DNA of 64,000 bases. Origin: Chimonanthus salicifolius (Eukaryota > Streptophyta > Magnoliopsida > Laurales > Calycanthaceae). The notes under the pieces are model-generated. The model was not told the DNA's origin. It saw only the letters and a program-made list of their open reading frames with translations, and made no database searches. Where the stretch lies: assembly GCA_013350335.1 (NCBI GenBank), contig CM023536.1:12591520-12655519 (forward strand), read 5' to 3'. A program made the translations under genes and the position numbers. Below, piece after piece: positions 20,963-31,233 of this stretch; positions within the stretch are counted from its first letter, which is position 1; each line of letters opens with the position of its first letter.

Positions 20963-21193
20963 ATGTCTATTCGTCTTGCTCTGCTTAGGAGATATTATGA
21001 TGATGTTCGGATATTAAAAAAAATTGAATTCTTGTTAGACAATATAAGAAGACATTTGCAAATCTGCACCCACAGAAATAATCCTCGCCATCATCAGTTT
21101 GAAAGAAGAAGGGTTGTCTTAATGCGTTCTTATGCTGTCTTCCAACTAGATAAATTCCGAACTGAATCAAAACTACAAGCTATGGCCTTCTGA
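20963..21193 (+). CDS. Viral ORF A, small basic protein (unknown function)
   Basis: 76 codons, intact. First ORF after the viral promoter. The product is basic and Arg/His-rich (MSIRLALLRRYYDDVR start, a THRNNPRHHQFERRR patch near residues 37-51) and probably helical. I recognise no family. Its TGA (21191-21193) is followed after one base by the ATG of ORF B, an arrangement used for coupled translation in caulimovirids. It may be comparable in position to small ORFs upstream of the movement protein in other genera, but similarity was not tested. Confidence 0.6.
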   Translation: MSIRLALLRRYYDDVRILKKIEFLLDNIRRHLQICTHRNNPRHHQFERRRVVLMRSYAVFQLDKFRTESKLQAMAF

Positions 21194-21194
21194 G

Positions 21195-21431
21195 ATGCCA
21201 CCTCGTTCTATTAGGAGAGAAGAATTACTGCGTGATCTAAGACGACGTGAAAACCAGCTTAGAAGATTAGAAAATGCTATTAGACAAATTGATGAAAATA
21301 TAGCTGTAAGAGGATATCTTATTATCCGTGTTCAAGCTATTAGAAGATCTATGTTAGTACGTTTGTGTAATCAAATCAGAGAGTATTGTAATAGACTGAA
21401 TGAAGAATTAGAATTATTATCTCGTATTTAA
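21195..21431 (+). CDS. Viral ORF B, coiled-coil-like small protein (unknown function)
   Basis: 78 codons, intact. Very rich in Arg, Leu, Glu and Ile with heptad-like spacing across most of its length (LLRDLRRRENQLRRLENAI, LNEELELL), so a helical coiled coil is likely. It starts one base after ORF A stops. Small coiled-coil proteins that bind virions occur in several caulimovirid genera; that role here is inference only. Confidence 0.6.
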   Translation: MPPRSIRREELLRDLRRRENQLRRLENAIRQIDENIAVRGYLIIRVQAIRRSMLVRLCNQIREYCNRLNEELELLSRI

Positions 21432-21680
21432 ATCTGTGTTAAAAAAAAAAAAGGGATTTAGATGAATTAAAATCTATTATCAATGATCTGAAGCTATTTA
21501 GCCAAGTTGATCTATCCAATTCTCTTTAGAGTTTTATTTTCCTTCTTATTTTCCACTTCTGTGCCTCGTTTATCTTCTTAAGTGTGTGGTCGCGTTGTAA
21601 GTCCCGCTTCAATCCGTGATCAGGCATCAAGGGCAGTAAATCGTTGACAGAATTCTTCTTATTTCTTACGAGTTACAAAA

Positions 21681-21854
21681 ATGGAAAATTCTAAGGGAAA
21701 AACAAAACTTTTTAAAAATTGGTTTAAATCATTTCAGTATCCTTCTAATAGATCTAATTCTTCTTTTTCATCCTACCAGTCTGCTTTAACCAGTTTTACC
21801 CGTAATAGCTTAGAAAAAGATAGTTCAGAAAAACAAAAAATTCAGAAGAAATGA
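21681..21854 (+). CDS. Viral ORF C, 57 codons overlapping the movement protein start
   Basis: Starts MENSKGKTKLFKNWFKSFQ and continues Ser/Asn-rich to Lys-rich. Its stop TGA (21852-21854) overlaps the ATG of the movement-protein frame (21851) as ATGA. Two readings: a genuine separate small ORF with overlapping stop/start, or the N-terminus of the movement protein cut off by a frameshift. I cannot decide without a sister copy. The 250-bp gap before it (21432-21680) shows no ORF. Confidence 0.5.
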   Translation: MENSKGKTKLFKNWFKSFQYPSNRSNSSFSSYQSALTSFTRNSLEKDSSEKQKIQKK

Positions 21855-22300
21855 TATATGAAAATTTTGACCAAGCAATATCCAACTGGAAGTTGCCAGC
21901 CTTGCCCGTAACAGAAATATATAGCAATGACACGTTTGAAGAACAAAATGATTACCATATAAAAACTGTTGAAAAAACTGTTTCTCTCTCTGGAGGAAAA
22001 CAAACAATTAAAGTTCTTGATAGAAGAATTATTGAACAAATCAGAACCAAATACAACTACCTACACATAGGATTAATTCAGGTAGGAATCAAACCACTAT
22101 TTCGATTAGGATTAAATGTTTCAGTGTGTGCTTATGTGAGAGATCATAGACATGATGAGTTTGATGATTCTCTTTATGCTATGATCGAATCAAGTCTCTG
22201 TCATAGACCTGTTTATTTTAACTGTTTTCCCAATATCACAATTGATGCTCATGATGATGATGTTCTTGCTTGTGCAACTATTGGATTTCAAAGTAAATGA
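21851..22300 (+). pseudogene. Viral movement protein region
   Basis: 149-codon open stretch with 30K-superfamily movement-protein features of caulimovirids: a region ending in VRDHRHDEFDDSLYAMIESS (residues about 96-115), preceded by LIQVGIKPLFRLGLN. This protein enlarges plasmodesmata for cell-to-cell spread. A TGA at 22298-22300 ends it, but the same frame continues from 22307, so the stop is probably a mutation inside a larger polyprotein. Confidence 0.75.
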
Positions 22301-22306
22301 TTAAAA

Positions 22307-23482
22307 ATGAGTCCAAGAAGTAAACCTTTTGCTATAGTTTATCGTGTGTTCTATAAATCTATGATCTCTGTCTTTCCCATGATAGCCTATAGAGATAAGG
22401 TTGATAAAGAAAAAACTATAGTTCTCATGGAAACAAACTTTAACAATAATGTGTTTATCCCAAAAGTCATCAGCTGGGAAGAAGTTGTTCTCCCAGGAAA
22501 TTGGCAAATAGAAGATGTCACCCCAAGAGTAAATGAAATAACAGATGATTTACAAAGTATAGTCAAATTACCAAATGGAAATGTTGAAGTCAATTTTAGA
22601 AGAAAAATGGAAAAAGGTAGGAGAAGTTTCGCCGGTTATACGGAAGGAAGAAAAAGTTTTAAATTAGAAGAAATAGATGATGACCAAAGGAGTAGTGAAA
22701 AGGAAGAAATGGATCAAAAAGTTTTTAGAAACAAAGAAAGTGGAATCGAACACCCTATGTATAAAAGAACTTCATCACAAAAAACCTATAACCCTAGCGA
22801 GAGTGATTTTCTCCAATGAGTCATAAGAATGGTGAGCATTCAAAAGCCAGAAGAAATACCTATTAAAAAGTTTGAAATTGATAAACCATATCTTAGAGAA
22901 AATTTGAAAAATCATCCTTTAAAAGATTGGCTCTTTAAAAAGTTTAATACAGAAGAAAAAGATAAAATGAGAGAATTATGGTATTTCCAAATGGAGGAAG
23001 AAGAAAGAAATATACCTTTCTTTGATTGGTTCATGGAATATTTTAGAAAAGGGAAAATCAAAGAAAAAGAAACTCAAAGCCCAGAACAAATAAGAGTTAT
23101 AGGAAAGACAACAAGAACCTGGAAAGACACTGAAGGAAAAGAAGTTGATAAATCACATCCATCTTGGAAGAAACTTGATATTTCTGTCCCTAATACAGAA
23201 ACCAAGAATTATGCTATGTCTGAAAAAAATGCATCTATTTATGAATCAAAATCAGACCCAAATGCTAGAGACATATGTATAGGCATTGGAGATATAATTG
23301 AACAAAATAATTACACAAATCTATGTCTACTAACCATTGGAGAACAAACAGATCGAATAGAAACAACAATCAAATTAAAATCTGAATTCAGTAAAGATAA
23401 AGAAGAAAAATTAGAAGAAAGCTCTGCCAATGCAATATATGTTCCTAGACAATTACCTAAAGGGATTATTCTGCAAGAATGA
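22307..23482 (+). pseudogene. Viral polyprotein region between movement and coat protein
   Basis: Same frame as the movement protein. Open from 22307 to a TGA at 22817-22819, then from 22829 to a TGA at 23480-23482. Lys/Glu-rich, without a motif I can name beyond its position in the polyprotein. The segment 22536-23140 is duplicated at 28776-29380. There the codon matching the 22817 TGA is GGA, showing that this stop is a private mutation of this copy. Confidence 0.65.
22536..23140 (+). repeat. Partner of the 605-bp viral direct repeat
   Basis: First copy of the repeat at 28776-29380. Differences include TGA versus GGA at the codon starting 22817, GAT versus TAT near 22925, and CAA versus TAA near 22990. 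Confidence 0.92.
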
Positions 23483-24730
23483 CCATTCACAATGACAGAC
23501 GAAATGCAAAAAGAATTGTCAAATAGGATGGAAAGCCTCAATATGGGAGGAAAATGATTCAGCATCTTAAGAGTCTCTGCTTTAGAAGATTTATTAATAA
23601 ATCGTCTAAAGAAATGGAATCCTCAGGTAAAATTGCCGGAGACAAAGAATTATTATCCTACACCAACTCCTGTTGATCTACAACTTGAAGAAGCTCCATA
23701 CACTTACACCTAAGAATTAACCTATTTAGGAAATTCTTTATATGAATGGAACTTAGATGGATTAACAGAATATCAGATTGTCCAAATGGTTCACAGTATG
23801 TTAATATACTGTAATACCTGTGAAGTCAGAGGAAATACTCCAAGGAATATCTTTCTCATGATAACCACCTCTTTCAAAGGAATATTAAGAGGGTGGTGGA
23901 ATTATGGATTAACTGGAGGTCAAAGACTTGAAATTGAGAGTGCTGTCAAAATGGATGAATTTGGAAGAATCCTTTATAGAGACAAAACCACAGGAAACTT
24001 AGTTGATCCCAATGTTAAGTTTGAAGCAGGTACTAGTCAAATCCCTGATAATTGGGAAACTCAATCTGATTGTGTTAGTGTCTTGCTTCTATGCATCCTC
24101 AATGAATTCACTGGAGGAATTGCTCTAATTAAGGAGAAAAATAGACAGCAATTACACCGTTTGAGATGTAGAAATTTAGGAGAATTTCGTTGGTATAGAG
24201 ATGTGTTCTTGTCAAAAGTTTACCAACTAAATGATTGTTATTATGATATTTGGAAAGAAAGATTTATTTCAGGATTACCACCCTTATTTGCTGAAATGGT
24301 GCGTAACTCCTTGAAAGAAGAAATGTATGGTACTATTAATTACAGTTTGCTGACGTTCGGAGGAATTATACAAATAATTAACAAAGTTGGCATGAATCTT
24401 TGTACTGATTTAAAGATCAATAAACAAGCTGAAAAAATGAGAAAATATTCTGGAGATAAAGAATTAGGAGATTTTTGTTTCCAGTTTGGTTTAGATCAAA
24501 CACATGAATCAAAGAGAAAACCTTCGCGTTCTAGATTTACTCCGGATAGAAGAAACAAAATGGTAAGAAAGTATAAACTGGGAAGATATAAAAAAGGAAG
24601 AAAATTCGATGAACTCATCCTATTCAAAAGAAAATCTAAAAAATATTTCAAAAAGAAATATATAAAAGAAAATGTTTCGACTGGTTATAGTTGCGGGAAG
24701 AAGGGTCATTATTCAAGTAAATGCTTTTAA
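23483..24730 (+). pseudogene. Viral coat protein region with defective zinc knuckle
   Basis: The longest open part is 23786-24730 (314 codons), in frame with the upstream polyprotein; stops interrupt 23483-23785. Conserved caulimovirid coat features: RGWWNYGLTGGQR-like core, WKERFISGLPPLFAEMVR, a basic Arg/Lys-rich tail, then YSCGKKGHYSSKC (24684-24726). The last is a CCHC nucleic-acid-binding knuckle missing its first cysteine. The frame ends at 24728-24730; the following acidic domain is in another frame that overlaps from 24672. Confidence 0.75.
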
Positions 24731-25262
24731 AAAAGAAAATCCCTCTAAAAAGAAACTTAGAAAAATCAATACAAAAAATGATGACGAAAATACTGAAAAA
24801 GAACAATCTGATTCAAGTTCCTCAGAAGAAGAAGAAGAAGAATATGAATCTGATTCTTCAACTGACATTGAAGAAAATAGTCCTCAGGTTCAGCTCATCA
24901 AACAATTCCAATCATTTACATGTCATTCAGATGATGAAGAATCTGATGGAGAATGGTCGATACCATCTGATGAAGATCTTGGTATCCACATTCGTGTCCT
25001 CACTGCCCCTCAAAAATTACTTTTAGAAATGGTTGATAACATACCTGATCCAGAGAAAAAAGTTCAATTTTTAAATCAGATTTCAAAATTGGGGGAAGGA
25101 GAAGAAGGAGAAAGTTCACAACTAAAAATTTCCTTTGAAGAAAATGGAAATGATGATAAAACACCATATTATCAAAAAAGGATAAAGGAGAAAGAAACAT
25201 TTCAGAAAGAAACATTTCATACACCAATCTATTCCATGATTGACCTTATGAATAGAGCATAA
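24672..25262 (+). pseudogene. Viral acidic region after the zinc knuckle
   Basis: 196-codon open stretch in a new frame overlapping the knuckle. Strongly acidic Ser/Glu/Asp-rich segment (SDSSSSEEEEEEYESDSS, about residues 46-63), as found at coat-protein termini of caulimovirids. The frame change between this part and the upstream one at about 24730 is most simply a frameshift. A TAA at 25260-25262 interrupts it before the protease. Confidence 0.65.
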
Positions 25263-26100
25263 AAAATTCATACTATAAATAAACCCTTAACTCTCTCAGA
25301 TTTAGAAAAAGAATTAAATGATCAAAAGAGAGAATTTTGAGAATTAAGAATAGAGTTAACAAAAAAAAAAAATGAGCTTGATGAAAGGTTAACTAGGTTA
25401 GAAAATGATGGTGCTATTGAAAAATTTGTCCAAAGAATTAAAGGAGAAATTAGCAAAATCTCTACTGGCGTAATCCCTACAAAATGTATTTACCAACAGT
25501 GGAGAGTTCATGTAAAAATAAAAATAAAAAACTTCGAGAAAATTGTTAATGCCATAATTGATACTGGTGCTGACTTAAATGTTATCAGACTTGGAATTGT
25601 TCCTATTGAATTTACAAGTGAATCAAAATAGTTTGTTTCTGCTGCTAATGGAACGACTATTTCCATAGAAAGAAAAATCTCAAATGTTCATGTTTGCATA
25701 AAAGGAGTCTGTGTTACTTCACCCTTTATTATTTCAGAAGATATTGTTAATGATGTACTCCTTGGATCTCCATTTATTCTTCAAATCCAACCCTTTTCTG
25801 TAACAACAAAAGGAATTTCTACAAATATCAAAGGGATTGAAGTAAATCTTGATTTTATAGATGATTCTTGTGAGACGAAAATCCAAAGGATAAATCAAGT
25901 TATCGCCACAAGAGAAAATTACATAAATGGATTAAAAAATGAAATTAAATGTGTCCAAATGACAAAAGAATTAGAGAAAAAAGAATTTAAAACAAAATTA
26001 GAAGAATTCACCAAACAGATTGAAGAAAAATGTTGTTCTGAATTACCATCAGCCTTTTGGAATCGAAAAAGACACATAGTAGGATTACTATATGTATAAG
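25263..26100 (+). pseudogene. Viral aspartic protease region
   Basis: Same frame as the acidic region but broken by several stops (for example about 25338, 25629, 26098). IIDTGADLNVI (about 25556-25588) is the catalytic loop of a retropepsin-like protease, followed by the expected DVLLGSPFI flap-side motif (about 25752-25778). In the virus this enzyme cuts the polyprotein. Confidence 0.8.
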
Positions 26101-26819
26101 ATTTTAATGAAAATGATATTCCTACTAAAGCTCGTCCATCTCAAATGGATGTTGCTCATTTGAAGCTTTGCCAAGAAGAAATCAATGATCTTCTGAAGAA
26201 ATGATTAATTAGAAAAAACAAATCCCCTTGAAGCTGTACGACATTTTATGTTGAAAAAGCCGCTGAAATCGAAAGAGGAGTTCCAAGATTGGTAATCAAT
26301 TATAAACCTTTAAACAAAGTCTTACAATCTATTAGGTATCCTTTACCTAATACTCAGGATTTACTAAACAGATTAAACAATGCCAAAATATTTTTAAAAT
26401 TTGATTTAAAATCAGGATTTTGGCAGATCCAGATAAAAGAAGAAGATAGATATAAAACTGCATTCACTGTTCCAATGGGGCATTATGAATGGAATGTTAT
26501 GCCTTTTGGATTGAAAAATGCTCCGTCTGAATTTCAGAATATTATGAATAATATTTTCTCATCTTATACCCAGTTTGCCATTGTTTACATTGATGATATT
26601 CTTATCTTTTAAGAATCTGTGTAACAACATTGGAAACACTTGGGTATTTTCAAAAGAGTCATAAAAGAAAATGGATTGACTTTATCCAAAAGAAAAATGA
26701 ATCTCTTTCAGCAGAAAATCAGGTTCTTAGGATTTGAGATCTAAGACAGAAAAATAAATCCAACTAATAGAGTTATTCAATTTGCTGATAAATTTCCAGA
26801 TGAAATTAAGGATAAAAAT
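26101..26819 (+). pseudogene. Viral reverse transcriptase region
   Basis: Open core 26289-26612 with LVINYKPLNK, FLKFDLKSGFWQI, MPFGLKNAPSEFQ and the catalytic YIDDILIF (26588-26611), followed by stops and LFQQKIRFLGFEI (about 26703-26741). Motif order matches caulimovirid RT, which copies pregenomic RNA into DNA. Stops flank the core on both sides (about 26203, 26229, 26610, 26622, 26742). Confidence 0.88.
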
Positions 26820-27419
26820 ATGCTACAAAGATTTCTTGGATGTCTAAATTATGTTGGATTTTTCTATCAAGATTTGGTAAAAGATAGAAAACTTCTCCAA
26901 GAAAGGTTAAAGAAAAATCCTAAGGAATGGTCTATCCATCACACTAATGCAGTAAAAAATATTAAAGAAAGAGTTAAAAATCTTCCTTATAGATGTCTAT
27001 CTGACCCAGAAGCTTTCAAAATGGTTTAAACTGATGCCTCTGATGTCGGATATGGTGGAATTCTCTTACAACAAAAAGACTCAAAAGAAGAATTAATAAG
27101 ATTTAATTCTGGATTATGGAATGAAGCACAAAAGAAATATTCAACCATAAAAAAGGAAGTTCTTGCCATAGTAATTTGTGTGACAAAATTCCAACATGAT
27201 TTATTGAACAAAGAATTTCTGATCAGAGTAGATGCTAAAGCAGCAAAAGAAATTCTTAAAAAAGATGTCAAAAATCTTGTCTCTAAGTAAATATTTGCTA
27301 GATGGCAAGCCATTTTATCAGTTTTTGAATTTAAGATTGAATTTATTAATGGAAATGCTAACTCTCTCCCTGACTTTCTTACTAAAGAATTTCTTCAGGG
27401 ACGACAAAATGGCAAGTAG
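26820..27419 (+). pseudogene. Viral RNase H region
   Basis: Open stretch 26820-27029 (connection region), then a TAA at 27027-27029 exactly before the first catalytic Asp block TDASDVGYGGILLQ (27030-27071). KYSTIKKEVLAIV (second acidic residue) follows, then a stop near 27287, then ARW and a terminal segment ending at TAG 27417-27419. This stop overlaps the ATG of the next ORF (27409) by 11 bases. Confidence 0.85.
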
Positions 27420-28728
27420 CTCTTCTCCGTTCATGAAGAAAAAAGGGAATGAGAAATTGGCAGATCAAGAAGAAAGCCAAAAGGGTTTTACTCCAACAAA
27501 AGACCCAAGTCATACAGAATTATATCTTTACACTGGTAACAGAATTCACGTTACTTCAGATTGTCTTATGGAAGAAAGATCTGTAGAAGATAATGTTTAT
27601 TTTCTATTTGGGAAGGGGCTTCATTATTATTCCCCTGATAAAAGGAAAACCAGAGATTGGTATCTCAATATTTTACATTAGACGAAAAGTGTCCTCATCT
27701 TCCACAATAAGAATGCAAATGGTATCATCACTTATTCAAAGTTCACTATTCTCAAAATCCTTACTGAGGAAGATTGGGATGATCCCTTATATATGACAAA
27801 ATCAGTCCAATTATATAATTCGACTGAGTTCTTTAATTATTGAGATTATATTGATGTCTGGAAATTTGCTTTGATGTGGCAAAATCGCCAATATAATCAT
27901 TCCTGGTTCATCAGATTCAAAGAAGAAAGCCCAGATGTCACTCCTATTCATCGTAATTTCCCATCCTGGTTTTTCTTCACCTGGTGGTCATATTTTGGTG
28001 CTTCTCAGAAAATCCTTCCTGATAATTTTTGTTATTTGTTTATTAAGTTCTCTCAGGTTTAAGAAAAGGTTTTATGTGAAGCCATCAATATGCTTCGCTT
28101 CTTTGCTAAATTTCATATCCCTTATATTTTCCAATGGAAGTTTGAAGTAAAAAAGGACTTATATGGTTTACCATCTCTTTATCAGACTTTTTATCAAAAG
28201 TGGTGGCCTAAGATTGAAAATGATACTTATGAGAGAATTCTAAATCAAATCTCTCCTCCTGTTAAAGAAGAAATTCCTCTTCCCGAAGAAAAGCCTTTTG
28301 AGAATGAAATGCTCATGGCTGATCTCTTGGCCAAAAAGATTGCCAAAGAAATTGCTCGAGAAAAATCTCCTGAGCCAATGGGCATGTCTGTTGACTCTGT
28401 CAATTTTGAAGAAAAGGTTAAACAAATTTTAGAAGAGTATCTCCAAAAAAAAAATGTTGGTGATCATGATTGGGATAGTAATCATGATCCAGAAGAAAAT
28501 CTTGATGATGAAGTTGTGCCTCTTGAAGACCTCCATCCTCGTTGGGACCCTGACTCTCATGTTAATCCCGATGGCTCAGTTACAGAATATCTTCGTGGTG
28601 GAAAGTTTTGGTATTCTTCAGCAAAAGACAAAGGAAAAGAAAAAGAAGTCGAAAAGGAATCTCGGTTAACTGAATTATTTCGAAAAAATTCTGCTAAAGC
28701 AAAAGAATTAATGAAAAAGAAGATTTGA
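27409..28728 (+). pseudogene. Viral downstream ORF, 440 codons, function unknown
   Basis: One continuous frame from ATG 27409 to TGA 28726-28728, broken only by stops at 27679, 27841 and 28060; no frameshift is needed. The N-terminus is Ser/Lys-rich (MASSSSPFMKKK). The middle is aromatic-rich (HSWFIRFKEE; FPSWFFFTWWSYFGASQ, about 27955-28010; a FHIPYIFQWKFEV block at about 28108). The C-terminal 150 residues are charged, with MADLLAKKIAKEIA and an Asp/Glu-rich part. Position after RNase H matches the transactivator ORF of caulimoviruses or the second ORF of some endogenous lineages, but I do not recognise the transactivator motif. It is not a shadow frame: the three stops are isolated and composition is protein-like. 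Confidence 0.65.
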
Positions 28729-28775
28729 AATGAGAGATGATTCCTGTCATTATAGATCCTGCAGTAATTGGTACA

Positions 28776-29380
28776 AAATAACAGATGATTTACAAATTAT
28801 AGTCAAATTACCAAATGGAAATGTTGAAGTCAATTTTAGAAGAAAAATGGAAAAAGCTAGGAGAAGTTTCGCTGGTTATACGGAAGGAAGAAAAAGTTTT
28901 AAATTAGAAGAAATAGATGATGACCAAAGGAGTAGTGAAAAGGAAGAAATGGATCAAAAAGTTTTTAGAAACAAAGAAAGTGGAATCGAACACCCTGTGT
29001 ATAAAAGAACTTCATCACAAAAAACCTATAACCCTAGCGAGAGTGATTTTCTCCAAGGAGCTATAAGAATGGTTAACATTCAAAAGCCAGAAGAAATACC
29101 TATTAAAAAGTTTGAAATTGATAAACCATATCTTAGAGAAAATTTGAAAAATCATCCTTTAAAATATTGGCTCTTTAAAAAGTTTAATACAGAAGAAAAA
29201 GATAAAATGAGAGAATTATGGTATTTCTAAATGGAGGAAGAAGAAAGAAATATACCTTTCTTTGATTGGTTCATGGAATATTTTAGAAAAGGGAAAATCA
29301 AAGAAAAAGAAACTCAAAGCCCAGAACAAATAAGAGTTATAGGAAAGACAACAAGAACCTAGAAAGACACTGAAGGAAAA
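28776..29380 (+). repeat. 605-bp direct repeat of viral coat-protein 5' region
   Basis: Matches 22536-23140 at a constant offset of 6240 bp, with about a dozen substitutions that I could see and no indels. Begins 47 bp after the end of the downstream ORF and ends at the MULE junction. It is a rearranged second piece of viral DNA, not a wrap-around of one circular genome, because the intergenic region, small ORFs and movement region are skipped. Confidence 0.92.
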
Positions 29381-29387
29381 TAAGATT

Positions 29388-30778
29388 ACGTATGGGAGTT
29401 ACAGATGGTCAAAAAGGTCTTAGGAGTCCATCATGATCGACAAATTTTTTTGACCGATAGAGAGTTGGCGTTGAAGAATGCTATTGATTTAGAGTTCCCT
29501 AATGCTGTACATATTTTGTGTATTTGGCACATCAATAAGAATATTCTTACTCATTATAAGTCTCTCTTCAAGAAAGTGGAAGAATTGAATGCATTTATAA
29601 CCCAATGGAATGACTTGGTAGAGTCTCCATACGGAGTTCATTTAATGGAGCGTTTGAGGTATTCAAACAAGAGTTTAGAGAATATTCGGATGCAGTGAAC
29701 TATATAAAAAAGGACATGGATCCCACATAAGAAGCAATTCGTCAAGACATGAATCGGTTGGAGTTTACATTTTCAAAATTCAGCTACTTCAAGGGTTGAA
29801 GGTGCACATTCAATGTTGAAATAATATATATAGCTAACTCCACTAGTGATTTATATGTTGTCCGAAGGAAGATATCCCATGCCATTGAAAATCAGTTTCA
29901 AAACTTCAAGATTCAAATGGAGGATGAGAGAATCCGGTTTGGTCTTACTGTTTCCATTCCTTTCTTTGATGAAGTGAACGACAGAATATCACAATTTACA
30001 TTGTCTGAGGTTTATACGCAATATGTTTTGCTCATAAACATGTCATTTTCACCAAATTGTACACATAAGTTCACAGCTTCCATAGGTTTACCTTGTGCTC
30101 ACAGAATGCAATGGATGAATAAGTTACATTTAGATCAGATCCATGTACAATGGAGAATCGATTTGATTTCATTTGACGACTTGAACATTGAAATGAATCG
30201 ACTTGGGGATGAATTAAATGTACACTGGGAAGATATTTAGGAAAAATATGGAAATCTATTTACATTGATCAAGAGGGGCTCCGAGATCATCTCGAAGATC
30301 TTGTCAGTGATGAGATGCATATCAGTCAACCTATTATGCAATACAGCAGAGGACGTCATTCAGGTTCAAAGAATTCAAAGGGTCAAACATCTACAAGACG
30401 TGATCCTTCTGCATTTGAGATTGTAGAGAATCAATTGAATGGAAGAAGATATGGGCTATGCAAAAATGTTGGTCATACGAAGATAACCTGTCCGAATAGA
30501 AGTGTTGTACAGGCATCCTGCAGTGTAGATTTAAATGCTTTGTCTCAACTTCATGATTTCCATGAATCGCAAGCAACGAGTTTGTCTCAATTATCCTAAG
30601 TAAGTTGCTTTTACATAAGCTACATATTTACATTCTCATTGATATAGAATAATGTGAAAAATACTAACACGTATTCCTTTTTCCACAGCCGACTGGTTCT
30701 TATGACTTCTACGACCAAGATCCATATAACTCTGGTGATCTTAGAGATACTGGCGAATTCCAGCATTTGTGTAATTAG
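29388..30778 (+). pseudogene. MULE transposase, 3' half
   Basis: Continues the gene cut at 20177. Open 29405-29698 with IFLTDRELALKNAI (second catalytic Asp) and LCIWHINKNIL (the C2H part of MULE transposases). A degraded stretch follows with SATSRVEGAHSML (about 29780-29818). Then 29917-30240 has a SWIM zinc finger CTHKFTASIGLPCAH (about 30059-30103), and 30315-30599 has STRRDPSAFE and a decayed zinc knuckle (CKNVGHTKITCP). TAA 30597-30599 sits directly before a consensus intron (gtaagt 30600, acag 30688). The last exon 30689-30778 keeps the phase and ends in TAG. Several stops and shifts make the gene inactive. Confidence 0.85.
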
Positions 30779-30826
30779 TGATGGATGTCTATCATTTTCA
30801 CATGTATTCAGTTGAAAGAATGTATT

Positions 30827-31233
30827 TCATTTGCAAAAAGTTGAAATCTCAACTTCGGTCCCTCTCACTTTGGATTTTATGGAATGTCTAGCCCTATCTT
30901 CGAACATGTTTGCATAAAATTCCTTCACTAATTTAGGATAAAAATCCTCTTTTATTGCCAAGAATTTGCCCCAATCAAGTCTCTCAATATATTCATGAAT
31001 TCTTATTTCAAAGGGTGGAAAAAAGCTAAGGTCAATGATTTTACCAAAAATCATCGGCCAAGAGTACAAATCCTCTGGTATAATGTGGCCGCTTCCAAAG
31101 AGGTGAACTGGTTGGGGTCTAAAGTCTCAGTCTCCGTCTCCGTCGGTGTCTCCGTCACTCTCTGTCTCTTCCCTCTCGTTTTAGCCATCACCCTAGACCT
31201 CTTCCCTCTCGATGTAGACCCTTGAGATGCCAT
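30827..31233 (-). pseudogene. Antisense accessory gene in the MULE (plant transposon-protein domain)
   Basis: Two overlapping minus-strand open frames: 31233-31051 (MASQGSTSRGKRSRVMAK..., a Thr/Glu repeat, FTSLEAATLYQR) and 31069-30827 (RIHEYIERLDWGKFLAIKE, YPKLVKEFYANMFED, SKVRGTEVEIS). A frameshift near 31060 separates them. FTSxEAxxxY ... W ... LVxEFYANM ... SxVRG is the pattern of a widespread plant protein domain annotated as 'putative plant transposon protein'. The stretch lies between the transposase and the right TIR in opposite orientation, so it is either a second MULE gene or a captured host/retroelement fragment. Confidence 0.6.
31120..31180. repeat. GTCTCC-type hexamer minisatellite
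   Basis: GTCTCAGTCTCCGTCTCCGTCGGTGTCTCCGTC-like array. It encodes the Thr/Glu repeat of the antisense frame. Confidence 0.7.

Larger units (their letters stand above)
20178..29380 (+). mobile_element. Endogenous pararetrovirus (Caulimoviridae), degraded and rearranged
   Basis: 9.2 kb of caulimovirid sequence inserted in the MULE transposase. Order: tRNA-Met primer site (20179-20192), non-coding region with TATA box and polyA signal (20193-20962), small ORFs A, B and C, movement protein, coat protein, protease, RT and RNase H regions, an extra ORF (27409-28728), then a 605-bp repeat of the coat-protein region. There is no integrase, as expected: these DNA viruses enter host chromosomes by illegitimate recombination. 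The coding regions carry many in-frame stops and at least one frame change, so the copy is dead. The genus is uncertain. The separate small 5' ORFs and the downstream ORF do not match a single-polyprotein petuvirus plan; a florendovirus-like or unclassified lineage is possible. Confidence 0.88.

Noticed and set aside
28776..29380. Wrap-around of one circular viral genome at the right end
   Set aside because: The junction jumps from just after the downstream ORF to the coat region, skipping intergenic DNA, small ORFs and movement region; it is a rearrangement.
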